The notes beneath the pieces were generated by a model. That model was not told where the DNA came from. It saw nothing but the letters and a program-made list of their open reading frames with translations, and ran no database searches. Made by a program: the position numbers and the translations under genes. From Berberis thunbergii (taxonomy: Eukaryota; Streptophyta; Magnoliopsida; Ranunculales; Berberidaceae), in assembly GCA_003290165.1 (NCBI GenBank), contig QNQO01000815.1, forward strand, positions 186,001-250,000: 64,000 bases of DNA, in the 5' to 3' direction. Shown one piece after another: positions 1 to 9,981 of this stretch (positions within the stretch are counted from its first letter, which is position 1; every line of letters begins with the position of its first letter).

Positions 1-325
1 TTATGGTCATCTATTTTAAAAACAGACGATTAACGTGTCTATTTTAAAAACAGACGATCAACGTGTCGATTTTAAAAACAACAGACAAGGCACGTCAACC
101 GCTAATCCTAATAAGAAACTGAAATACTAATTAATAGTGGAGTTACCCCTAATTAGCTTTTTATTATGAATTCATGTAGCAAATAACCTTAAAAAGAACA
201 ATAAAAAAAAAAAAGCGTATTAATAGATTATGGGAATAATGTAAAGGTTAGTTTTACTGTCTCCAAGGCATTAAGGCATTGCTCACATGATTCACGTGGA
301 TCCTATCTAAATCTATCTCTTTTTC
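1..325. other. intergenic, short degenerate repeats
   Basis: No gene is visible. The first 90 bases hold three imperfect tandem copies of a roughly 25-base unit (AAAACAGACGATTAACGTGTC-like). The rest is AT-rich sequence with a short A run near 205-215, ending at the target duplication of the MITE at 326. Confidence 0.5.
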
Positions 326-510
326 GAGCTTTTCTAGCTGGCCTGGGAAACCAGCGAGGCTGCTGCCTGGGAGGGGGTGACATTACACTTTTGCCCCCTC
401 CTTTTTAAATACTTTTTTAAAAAGTTGTTAAAGAGGGAGGGGCAATAGTGTAAATGCGCCCTCCCAGGCAGTCAACCTTGCTGGATTTCCCAGGCCATTT
501 AGAATTTCTG
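326..510 (+). mobile_element. 185-bp MULE-type MITE, copy 1
   Basis: The element starts GAGCTTTTCTAG and ends AGAATTTCTG. Its two halves form long imperfect terminal inverted repeats, with TGGCCTGGGAAACCAGCGAGG on the left mirrored on the right and CCTGGGAGGG mirrored inward. It is flanked by an exact 9-bp direct repeat CTCTTTTTC at 317-325 and 511-519. A 9-bp target duplication is the signature of Mutator-like transposition. A second copy of the same length lies inverted at 33784-33968. It has no coding capacity. The short ORF that can be read across its right end is an artefact. Confidence 0.85.
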
Positions 511-519
511 CTCTTTTTC

Positions 520-1454
520 TGTGCAACTGCGCGTTCTGACGCATTGATTATATCTGGTGATGCGCAACACCATTTTATCTATTGGTTCATTTTTCTAATT
601 GGCTTTCATTGGTACCAATTAAAATTGGGTAGTTCTTCTATATATATATATTTTATCCAATTTAGAGTTTGGATCCCAATATCTATCGACTTTAAGCTCC
701 TTTATTTGATAAACAAGTATTAAGGGAGAAAGTCATTTACAAATCAAGACCCAACTCTTAAGTTGCACCCAACACGAATGGACATGCATCCAGCGTGGTT
801 GAAACTTAATTAGTACCATATATATTACATGCTGCTAATTTACAAGTTTAATTCTAAACCATAATCGGTATTGTCAATTAATTTCAGGAGATGATGAACA
901 TGCATAGATTTTAAGAAATTTCTCAATTTTTTTTCCAAATAAAATTTCTATATATTGTTTAATCCCTTTCTTCTTTGAGTACTACTACAATGCCTGATGT
1001 TGTGTTTGGACACTGTCCATATGTCTAGAGATATAAAATAATTCATACCTCAAAACATATGAACGGACCAGACACACCGCTAGTGCACTTTAAAATTTTC
1101 CTTCTTCTTTATGTTTCATCACAGCATGTCTAGCAACCTACTTTATCTCCGCAAACAAACAACTACACAATTGTTTGTCATATATTCCTTAGAATCAAAC
1201 AAACCCTAAATGTCAAAACATGAAGAAAAAAAAAATTATTATCACTTTAATGTATTTTTTAATTTCACGTGAAACATTACACATAAGGTCTCCATCCACC
1301 CAAATCAAATTGAATCCCATCAATATTATCTTAAGTTCATGGAGTGGGCTCCATTTATGATCTCCACATTATTTAAGGAGCCCAATCAATGAGAGTCTTC
1401 ATTCAAGCATTCTCAACACTGAGTAAAAGTAGTCAGGCCAGTTTCATTTGTGAG
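520..1454. other. upstream region of the acid phosphatase gene
   Basis: No coding region is recognised here. AT-rich sequence leads into the phosphatase gene. TATTTAAGG near 1369-1377 is a possible TATA-like element about 80 bases before the preferred start codon. An in-frame upstream ATG lies at 1389. Confidence 0.4.
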
Positions 1455-2881
1455 ATGGAGCTATTTTCATTTGTATTTCTTGTAACAATCCTGCATGCAA
1501 TCTCTCATGCTTCTTCTCATGGAGGACTTCCCCTCCCAATCAATCTCCTCCGTCCCCAAACAGGGTCCGGTGGACTCCATGGCGTGTCGTGTGCAAGTTG
1601 GCGTCTGGCTGTAGAGACCAACAATATTCGTGACTGGCCAACTGTTCCGATTGAGTGCGAAAACTATGTTGGTCACTACATGTTGGGTGACCGATATCGC
1701 CAAGATTCAAAAGCAGTCACATTTGCTGCTATTGACTATGCTAAGAAACTGAACCTCACTAGAAATGGCAAGGAAGTATGGGTGTTTGATGTGGATGAGA
1801 CTGTCTTATCTAACCTCCCTTACTATGCCAGTCATGGATTTGGGTAAAAATTTTCAGTCTCAAAACCTTATTTATTTATGTTGTATAATATATTTGCGAG
1901 CACTGGAAGGGAAAATGTGCCAGAGCACACAAATTTCAACTGCAAAATACACGGTTCATGCAATTAATGTTATTGATCGATTTTCAATTGATGATATGTT
2001 TCCGACATTTCAGGGCCGAGCCTTTCAACTCGACCGCGTCTAATCAATGGGTGAACACAGGGAAAGCCATGGCACTACCAGAGAGTCTTAAGCTATACAA
2101 GACATTGATCAGATTAGGTATCAAGGTCATTTTCTTGACTGGGAGACCTGAAAGTCAGAGATCAGTTACTGCTGATAATCTTAAGCTAGAGGGTTACAAC
2201 ACTTGGGCGCAGCTCATTCTCAGGTAAATTCATTTCCCCGCCCTTCTTAGACAACTTAAGCTAAGAGTGTAATTTGGGGTCCCTTGAATACATAAATTAA
2301 GGCAAAAATTTACACCCTGAGTGCAGACGTTCTGGACTAAAAAAAAAAAAAATGTAACATCATTTGAGAATAATTAATTTTTGGGTAGGTACAACCGCGA
2401 AGACATGTGTACTATTATTACCAATAATTGAATGTCAAGGAAGAATTACATCAATGACGTACAGTTTCTTACCAATAATGGTTTTTTTCTGTGGTCTGGG
2501 GAGCCCATTTACACCTCGCGCTTGCCTTTCAAAAAAAAAAAAGTTCACATCCCCTCTTCCTCCTCCTCCTCCTCCTAACCCTAACTAATATTGTTAATAG
2601 ATCGAGAGCATTGTTTTGATGTGGCATATCTATAATTATCTGCCATTTGATTATTTTATAATGCACATTTCTTGACATTAATTTGTTGAAAAAACTTGTG
2701 CAGAGGATCAACGGAGACCAAGATGCCTGCTGTTGCTTACAAATCAAGTCACAGGGACACCCTTGTAGGTCAAGGGTATACTATCGTGGGGAACATTGGA
2801 GATCAATGGAGTGACATTTTAGGGACTTCCACAGGGTTGCGAACTTTCAAGTTGCCTGATCCAATGTACTACATAGGGTGA
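1455..2881 (+). CDS. HAD-superfamily acid phosphatase / vegetative storage protein-like (secreted)
   Basis: Coding exons are 1455-1843, 2014-2223 and 2704-2881, giving 258 aa. Each junction is GT-AG and the phases agree: a Gly codon is split at the first junction and an Arg codon at the second. Residues 1-20 form a hydrophobic signal peptide (MELFSFVFLVTILHAISHAS). The HAD class B motifs are present: nucleophile motif VFDVDETVLSN in exon 1, LTGR in exon 2, the basic residue in AVAYKSSHR, and the acidic motif GNIGDQWSDI in exon 3. The ending FKLPDPMYYIG is typical of plant acid phosphatase 1/VSP proteins. All catalytic positions are retained, so it should be an active phosphatase of the secretory or vacuolar pathway rather than a dead storage form. 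An in-frame ATG at 1389 would add 22 residues, but 1455 gives the better signal peptide. Intron 2 contains simple sequence (CCT repeats and A runs). Confidence 0.92.
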
Positions 2882-3576
2882 TATGGCTAGAACGTAGGAT
2901 TGAGCCTTCCTTATGTAATAAATCTTAGGCTGATATGGCTAGAGCGTACCATTGAGCCGCCTTCATTATGTAATAAATCTCTGTAGAAGAGGCCCTGGAT
3001 GTATGGACTATTTTCTAATTAAGCAATGGTAATGAAAAGCCTTTTTATATGATATTGGGTATTCAAATCTTCCGTGTCACCCATTCAATAATCAAATAGG
3101 TTTCACAGAAAAAGATATTGATCATAAACTAACTTGAAAATAAAAATGAACAAGTGGATGAGCTTGTGAGTAATTACATAAAGCTTTTATGGCATGCAGA
3201 TACACATAATTGTCACTTTAGTTACGTTTAAAAGTGGTTAAAATGTACAAATTTGGTTCAATAATGACATCGAAAAATGGATAATAAGTGTGGTGGTACG
3301 TAAATTTGGCAGTGGAAAGAGGAAATTGCAGATAAAATTTACTTTTATGAACCTATTATTTAACACCACTACTATTAGAATTTTTTTCTTCTCTCTCTTA
3401 CCTTCTCCTCTCCCTATACGATCATCAATGGTAAGAACAACAACAACAAGAGCAAAAATCACCACATTGTTGCCAGTGGACGCGCTCCCTCGCTTATTTG
3501 TCTCTTCCTATCTTCTTTCTTTCTCCTCCCTCGTTTCTCACCAGCAAAATAACAAGAGCTGAAGCAACAATAGCAT
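2882..3576. other. 3' region of the phosphatase gene and low-complexity intergenic DNA
   Basis: A short imperfect duplication follows the stop codon: GCTGATATGGCTAGA(G/A)CGTA with TATGTAATAAATCT occurs twice between about 2880 and 2980. Either AATAAA-like copy could serve polyadenylation. From 3230 to 3576 the sequence is CT-rich and no convincing gene is seen. Confidence 0.45.
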
Positions 3577-3769
3577 GGTTGTCGATTGGGGATGATTGTG
3601 AGGCGGATTTTCACGGATATCTGTCTGAATGGGATGGTTTTGGATTGCCTAAACGAATTTTGGGGCAATTTCGGAGACCTAAACAGTATCTGTCAAATAT
3701 TCAGGTTGGATACTGATTCGGCCGGTCGGATATCCGTTTATGTATTAAATTTACTGAAATACAATTAAC

Positions 3770-3810
<41 letters not shown>
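3577..3810 (+). mobile_element. degenerate transposon end followed by A38 tract
   Basis: The sequence from about 3590 to 3772 shares phrasing with the hAT-like terminus in the palindrome arms: GCGGATTTTCACGGATATC, then GGTTTTGGAT, then GGATATCCGTTTAT near its end. It stops at an uninterrupted run of about 38 A (3773-3810). The A run could be a retroposed tail or simple-sequence expansion. No flanking duplication was found, so the class is uncertain. Confidence 0.4.
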
Positions 3811-3813
<3 letters not shown>

Positions 3814-4179
3814 TAACCCACCATTGATCTCTATCTCATAGTCTCACTCGACCACTTTCTCCTCTCTGCCTCCCAACTTGTTACTTCCATTAACAACAAC
3901 AACAACAACCCTCCTTTCTCTTCTATTGTTCATTCAATCCTTTCATAACTTCACAAGTTTCCATATTTCTTCTCTTTCCCGAGACTTGAAATGGATAAGG
4001 ATTGAATCATTGGAGAGAAGTATTTCTCCAGTTGAGAGTGGGGGCATGAGAAGACGGGCATCTCGCCTCGATCTCTACTCTTCTGAAGAGTGATCTAAGG
4101 GAGAATTGGAGAGATCTGCATGAGAAGATCTGTGCGAAAGAGATATCTTCTTCTCGTCTTCTTAGTGAGCGAGTGTGAA

Positions 4180-4396
4180 ATCAGAATCTCAGATCTGGTA
4201 AGGAGACTGTCGAGTTCTACATCGAATTTGATGATGATCAGATCACCAAGGCTGTAGTGTCACCGGTCCTGATGGTGCCATTGTCAAAGGGTACCACCAG
4301 AGACAACGGTTATGGGGGTGGCAGCAACGGTGGCGATGCTTGTTATAACTGCGGAGAGAGTACTGGACACATGGCAAGGGACTATAACATCGATCA
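4180..4396 (+). pseudogene. cold-shock-domain / CCHC zinc-knuckle glycine-rich RNA-binding protein fragment
   Basis: One frame reads KETVEFYIEFDDDQITKAV, which matches the C-terminal strand of a plant cold shock domain (normally ETVEF..DGRTKAV). After a small frameshift it continues VTGPDGAIVKG, then a Gly-rich linker, then CYNCGESTGHMARDYN. The last is a CCHC zinc knuckle with an inserted Thr before Gly-His and the final Cys replaced by Tyr. This order is that of plant CSP/GRP2 proteins. The first half of the cold shock domain is not recognisable upstream. The frameshift, the broken knuckle and the truncation mark a decayed copy. It lies just outside the CACTA element. Confidence 0.75.
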
Positions 4397-4671
4397 CCCT
4401 CTCAAATCGACCTCGCATATACGTTAATTCTCCATCCATGAAAACCTTTTTCAGATGGACATGGAAGAACTCCGGCTCCCATCGAGACCCCACGTAAATG
4501 TTGCATAACATGCAACTCATCGTCAGACGTTTGTTTCCTCCTGATTGAGTCACCAGTGTTTCGAGTTCAACCATTGCAATACACAACCCAAACTTACTAT
4601 CTTCAAGCAGTTTCTTCTTCCAACTCTTCGTTTCACTTTTTAATGCAATTCTCATCAATCCAGAAGCCATT
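4397..4671. other. unassigned sequence between CSP pseudogene and CACTA element
   Basis: An open frame runs on the minus strand from about 4670 through this stretch and into the cold-shock pseudogene. I do not recognise the protein and it may be chance. The last 19 bases, CATCAATCCAGAAGCCATT, recur on the far side of the CACTA element at 14417-14435. Confidence 0.35.
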
Positions 4672-4684
4672 CACTACAAAAAAA

Positions 4685-4880
4685 AGCCCTTTAATAGCGT
4701 TTCAAAAACGCTATGGTAGGATACCATAGCGTTTCAAAAACGCTATGGTAGGATACCATAGCGTTTTAGTAACCGCTATTATAGCGTTTTAAAAACGCTA
4801 TAGAAAGTTAGCCTTTTATAGCGTTTTAAAAACGCTATGGTAGATCCTTTTATAGCGTTTTAAAAACGCTATGGTATTTA
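4685..4880. repeat. CACTA left subterminal palindromic repeats
   Basis: Between about 4690 and 4876 the palindrome TAGCGTTTTAAAAACGCTA or a close variant occurs at least five times, alternating with GGTAGGATACC. Matching but sparser copies sit near 14283-14360 at the other end. In CACTA elements such clusters bind the transposase. Here each unit is itself a 19-20 bp palindrome. Confidence 0.8.
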
Positions 4881-5796
4881 TACATAAATTTTTTTTATTA
4901 TTTATTTATTTATTTATTTTTGCTATCAAATGACTTTTCATTACATCTTATAAGTTTTAGAAGCAGTTCAAGCAAAATTTATAATAGAAGCCAAAGAGAA
5001 ATTGTAAGCAGGAATATATGGAAGATTAGAAGATTTCAACAATCAATTGCTGGAACAGAAATTGTATTGACAATGCTGAAATTGGAATTACAAGATACAA
5101 CTCGAAAGAGTGAATTACAATGTAATATGAACTGAATGATGTAGGATGTTCGAGATGCCTTAATCTCCTAATAAGCATTTGCTCAATTGTACAATGTGTG
5201 AAATCATGAATCCCAATGTTATTGCCATTCTCCTATTTATACTCATACCTCATAGAGGTCAGAGCAACTAACATAGCATTATTCTTCTAACAGAGCATTA
5301 CTCTTCTAACAGAACATTCTTCTAACCACTAACAGAATATTGAAGAACCCTTCTCATCCACCATCTGACAGTGCACTCTGCAACACTTAAGCACTTGCAT
5401 TCTCCACCATCTGCAGCATATTACCTTAGTAACAACTGGAGCATTCACAACTGAAGCATTCACATTCTATATCAGCAACAACTGGAACATTCACATTCTG
5501 TTAATCACTACCTGAAAGTCCTTAACATCAGTTACAATTTGTTAAACCAAAACAATCTGTTAAACCATCATCCTACTCTTTCGCCTAGTGTATGTGAATC
5601 GTATATGGGGCCTAACAGATGTGTGTGTGGTGTGTTGATCTGCATTAATACCACATAACCTATGTGGATTCTCTCTCTAATAGCACCAAGTAGCTTGGAA
5701 ATATAAACATCTGTTGACATATGCGTGTATGTGTTTAGTAAAGTGCAGCCTAAGTGAAACTATTTCCATAAGAACTAAGACGTATAAGAAATTTAC
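4881..5796. other. CACTA interior, 3' side of the cargo
   Basis: AT-rich sequence with a TTTA run at 4900-4920. A cluster of short imperfect direct repeats (AACAGAGCATTA/CTTCTAAC and ACTGGAACATTCACA types) lies at 5270-5500. No exon was recognised. It may contain the 3' untranslated end of a minus-strand cargo transcript. Confidence 0.4.
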
Positions 5797-6066
5797 CTTT
5801 TGTAGCATCAACAACGATTTTCAGTCTGCGGCCCCAGCTTAATGTTACCTTTTTACTGTTTTGACCTGAAACAGTTGTTTAACAGATGGAGATGCACAAG
5901 ATATAACATAAAGCCATACTTTCAGAAATGGGGAAATAACAGAAAGAAATATATTTTCTTAGAGCAGCTTACCATATAGATTATCAAACAGTGAACCACC
6001 TGGTAAGAACTCATGGACGACTAGTATCTGTTGCTTGGATTCATAGCAAAAGCCTTCCAAGGATAC
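5797..6066 (-). pseudogene. captured receptor-like kinase exons (kinase N-lobe)
   Basis: Two exons are readable. The first, about 6066 down to 5973, encodes LEGFCYESKQQILVVHEF and then PGGSLFDNLYG. This is the beta-4/beta-5 and hinge region of a plant receptor-like kinase. The second, 5865-5797, encodes QNSKKVTLSWGRRLKIVVDA then TK, the start of helix E. They join in frame through a split Gly codon across a GT-AG intron. The second exon also ends in a valid donor. The ATP-binding loop and catalytic loop are absent, so it cannot be a functional kinase. Confidence 0.72.
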
Positions 6067-6299
6067 AGAGAGAAAGCACAGGACATTTAAGACAACTTTA
6101 TCTTAGATGAATATAAGATATGCCATTGACAAGGAAAAAACTCATCACAAAATTCAATCCGACGTACAAATAAGAGAAAGCGCAAGGCATATTTAAGACA
6201 ACTTCATCTTAGATGAATATATGATATGACATTGATAGGGGAAAAGTTCATCACAAAATTCAATCTGACTAACAAATAGGTGAAGTCAGATTCAACTAC

Positions 6300-6462
6300 C
6301 TGACCATCAGAACCTGCAGAGAACACCCTATTATGGCTAGGAGCTGCTGTTAATGCATTGACATCACCTTTATGGAGAGAATGTGTCTGCAACATAGTTC
6401 CATGCTGACTTTCCCAAAATTGCATGCTACCACTGCTATCTGCACTTACAAGCGTCCCTAAC
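6300..6462 (-). pseudogene. captured exon of UTP4/CIRH1A-type WD40 protein (POPCORN homologue)
   Basis: A single 163-bp exon is bounded by an acceptor (TTTCAG) and a donor (CAG|GTAG). It encodes [20 protein letters not shown], then [17 protein letters not shown], then [16 protein letters not shown]. This is a WD40 repeat stretch closely resembling UTP4 (cirhin) of the U3 snoRNP small-subunit processome, in which GDVNAL and SAGSDGQ are characteristic. The reading frame has no stops and the splice sites look intact, which suggests fairly recent capture. The parent is a nucleolar rRNA-processing factor. Only one exon is present. Confidence 0.78.
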
Positions 6463-6712
6463 CTGAAACCATCTGACTTTAAGGATCAGAAAATTAGAGT
6501 GCGGCAGACGCATATAATCACAGAAACATGATTCACTTTTTACCTTAGAGTGTTGCACCAGTTCTTTACCTGATTCTTATAATCATCAAGTCAGGTTCTA
6601 ATTAAAAGAACATTGATCAATTCTTCACAAAAATGGTAATAACAGTAAGTAATACTTACTGCTTTTCACCCACTGCCTACAAGTAATAACAGTAAGTATT
6701 ATGATGGCATAC

Positions 6713-6800
6713 CTTTCTTCTTCTGAATATTAGTCCATTGACCCCATCCTGGAAGTAAAACTGGTTTTTTAGGTTCAGGGTATTCCTCATTCAGAATAAT
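6713..6800 (-). pseudogene. captured exon end of UTP14 (SSU processome)
   Basis: The minus strand reads NEEYPEPKKPVLLPGWGQW then TNIQKKK before a donor (AAAG|GTATG). The signature LPGWGxWTxIQKK is the highly conserved C-terminal motif of UTP14. The 5' limit of the exon is not clear. Together with the UTP4 exon, two ribosome-biogenesis genes are sampled by the same element. It is a fragment only. Confidence 0.7.
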
Positions 6801-7305
6801 ATATGCAAATAAACCCTCAACTCGTAATATCATGCAACACCACCCAAGTAAAGTTGCCTTGAATTTTAATGTTGGAAACCCGCTTATATCATGCAACACC
6901 ACCAACTCATATTGAATTAGTCTCTTAATAACAAGCAGAGGCAACCATTATTGTGTTTCCTTAACCGGGATAGGAGGCAATGCTTGAATCAATTGTTAAA
7001 TATAGTTTGGAGGTCCAACAAACATTAATCACTTGCATATGCTCAAACATGACATCATCATTGGTTTATTTCGTGAGGTAGCTGTGAAAAAATGGAACAG
7101 AATCAAGGAACGTGATTTTACCACCACAAATTTCCTTAGATGTATGCAAAGCAATCAGATCAAAACAGGCAACCCCAGAAAAAGGCACACTTCCAATATG
7201 ATCCATACATTTAAAAAACCATGTCTTTGATAGAAGTAAATATAGGCATATAACAACAGAAGCACAATGTGATTTATTATCCTCAAGAAACAAGCATGAA
7301 GTTCA

Positions 7306-7431
<126 letters not shown>

Positions 7432-7513
7432 CTACAAAAGATACAATGGCAGCTAAGTGATGAAACACATTTTCTACAGATTAACAACTAAGTAAAAAGT
7501 GAAAGAATATTAC

Positions 7514-7591
7514 CATACATTCCCACTTTATTGGTTTAATGGATGTCGAATCCAGGTTAATCATTTCATAAGATGTAAGGAGAACATCAAA
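7514..7591 (-). pseudogene. captured upstream exon of the same PICKLE/CHD3 gene
   Basis: This 78-bp exon (26 codons) encodes FDVLLTSYEMINLDSTSIKP then IKWECM. It is the SNF2 segment immediately before the DEGH exon in plant CHD3 proteins, where FDVLLTSYEMI is near-invariant. A pyrimidine tract plus AAAG precedes it and ATG|GTAATA follows. The exon-intron-exon arrangement is retained, so genomic DNA rather than mRNA was captured. Confidence 0.8.
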
Positions 7592-8160
7592 CTTTAGGGA
7601 TAGGGAACAATGAGTGCACCATGCTTAGTCATTTCCTTTCGGGTCCATAACAAATCAGCCAAGTCAACATGTCATTTTTAGGAGTCCCAGCTGCCATACA
7701 TCTCTACGCCCCAGCTGCGCCAAAAAAAACAAAGTTTATAAAGCTTTGTTTCTAAGACAGAGCCAAATACACTGTGCATAAAAAACAGCTGCAGTGTAGT
7801 CCAGAATATGAACCTTGCTGAGGAAAACAGCACCAGCAGAGCAGCACACACTGCTGAAAATTGCCATCACCAACTTAACATTCCCACTGAAATGAAAGCC
7901 ATAACTAAATCAATCGCAAAATGAATACAAGAACCTGAATCATACGAGAAGAAACTCTCCCCTTGGTTGATCCAAACACTTTTTGAGCAAAGTAGTTATG
8001 TTATGTTTCATCATCTTAGAACTTGAATCATAGAAAAGAAAAAAAAAGCAATTGGGAAGGGTTTCTAAGAAAAAACCACCTTCTCAAGCATCCTTATCTA
8101 CCAAAATCACTGAGAACAAAATCTAGATCTAAAAACACAACCAACATAACAAATATTCAA

Positions 8161-8190
8161 AAAAATGATATATATATATATATATATATT
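8161..8190. repeat. (TA)n microsatellite
   Basis: About 12 TA units within the CACTA interior, between the PICKLE and 5-phosphatase fragments. Confidence 0.85.
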
Positions 8191-8320
8191 CATGAAAAAT
8201 CAGTTGTCTTAGTCTTATGAAAAATAGACAGGGATGGATAGAAGTGTGGTGTGTGGGGCAAGTGAGTGAAGTAATGAACAAAGATAAGGTTGGTAGAGTT
8301 GTTTGAAAAAACTAACTCAC

Positions 8321-9343
8321 CCAAGCACATAAATGTCAACTGGAGCAGGTGTTCTTAACCAATCTCTCAAGTTTAGGCCTTCATGGGGTGATTTTCCTCC
8401 GGCATTCCAAGTCCCTACAAACATGCTAGAAATGAAAAGAAAAGATACATATCAATTAAGAACAAATTACAAAATTAGGGTTTTCTTCGAACGAACAATT
8501 TCATTAGATCAAGTCACAACATGGATTTGTAAGAAAGTTTTAGATTATCACTATAGCTATAGGTATAATCATGTCATCCTTATGTTGATCATGTTCATAA
8601 TCTTATCAATCAATGACCATATAGTTTACTGAATTTTAACAACTATGTGAGTAAAACTATGGATAGATGTGTACTTCCGAGGATTAAAATGCATAACACG
8701 ATGCCTAATTAGAGGCACAAGTTCTAAAACCAGTTAGCATCAAACAAGTTCTTATTCAAACTTTGAATAGTAGTATCATGTATATGAACCTGCCAACAAT
8801 CAAATCTTTGCAACCTAATTGTTCATCCATAGAATTTGAACATGGGGTTGATTAATCGACTTTAAGGGTCAAGTAGCCTGGCCTAATTCCAAGTCAAATA
8901 CTATCATCATTCAAAATTTTGGCTATATGTAGGACTCTAGAAAAAGCAATCTCAAGTGTCAACTAAAGAACACAGGGCCTACCTTAAGTTCAAATTGTTG
9001 GTAAGAGCTGGAGCTTCCGTTTCGAATCTGGGCCTTTTCAAACTCTCTGGAGCCTCCATGAACCAATCTTTCAATCCCGCGTTTTCTGTTTTACCATCAA
9101 AACAAAATTCATCAAACACTAATTCATCAAGCACTCATACACCATATTTTAATTTCTTTCACATGGCACAACTGATCATAGGGCTTACAAATGATGCCAA
9201 ATCGATGAAATAGAAACGAAGGTGTATGACTTCTGTGGATTTAACCACAGCACTGGATAGCACAAAATACCTGATAAATCCCCCGGCAAATAGACATAGT
9301 GACCTTCATCTGAGCAACTATTCCTCCTTGCATCGAATCCAGT
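8321..9343 (-). pseudogene. captured three-exon piece of a type I inositol polyphosphate 5-phosphatase
   Basis: Three exons lie at 9343-9271, 9085-8983 and 8425-8321, joined in frame by GT-AG introns. The protein reads TGFDARRNSCSDEGHYVYL and so on, then APALTNNLNL, then [20 protein letters not shown] and [16 protein letters not shown]. The third exon is the start of the plant type I 5-phosphatase catalytic domain (WNxGGKxPxxGLNLxDWL...DIYVLG). The catalytic core beyond the FQE motif is missing. Splice sites are intact. The first two exons alone are less conserved, and their assignment rests on the uninterrupted frame into the third. Confidence 0.75.
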
Positions 9344-9858
9344 CTTAGTTGAAACATTCAAAATAATAAGATCAGTTTACATGACAGGTAAACCCGAATC
9401 AATTAAAAATACTCAAAACCTAAACAACAAACCCGTACCTCTTATTTGACAGGGGACAGTTGGTGTGCTTTTGAATTGTTTAGAGGTGAGTGATTAGATT
9501 GGATTAGCTTTGCTTAAGCTGAGTTGCACAGTACAGGCCAGCTGATCCTGTGCAGCTGATGAATTGTTATTAAACCATAATCTATCAAATGAAAATTTCA
9601 AAATATCTAGGCTTTGTAAAAGACATTCGTCTTGTAGAAGAAAAGGGTGGTATGTTAAAAAGACGTTAAAGGTAGGCCTGTTTTGAAATATGCTGGGGTT
9701 TGCATCTCATTATCATAGAAGAAAAGGTAGGCCTGTTTTGAAATGATGCCTAACAATGAAGAAAATCTGGAACCACTGCCATACAAAACAAGAGACTAAA
9801 TCAGAACCCATATCTTGTAGGTGTTGAATTCCTAACACATTAAACACTCAAAACTTAC

Positions 9859-9981
9859 ATGTCCAAGAGAATGAATTCCATGTTCAATGAGTACAGAAAT
9901 GAGCACAAACACAGCGCAAACAGCAGCAACAGCCCATGTAGGAGTTTCCTCCAATGATTTATCCCCCGCTGCACCCGCCAT
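9859..9981 (-). pseudogene. captured first coding exon of an MLO-family membrane protein
   Basis: The ATG is at 9981 on the minus strand. The 41 codons read [20 protein letters not shown], then [20 protein letters not shown], then H, ending at the donor [20 protein letters not shown] followed by a hydrophobic segment and IEHGIH is the hallmark N-terminus of MLO proteins. The exon keeps phase 0, so splicing to the 5-phosphatase exon at 9343 would continue in frame. No other MLO exon was seen nearby. This exon could provide the start codon for a chimeric product. Confidence 0.82.

Noticed and set aside
454..723. 89-codon open frame at the start of the window
   Set aside because: It begins inside the 185-bp MITE and has no protein-like character beyond it.
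1467..1703. Minus-strand open frame under the phosphatase
   Set aside because: It is a shadow of phosphatase exon 1, whose motifs and splice phases are convincing.
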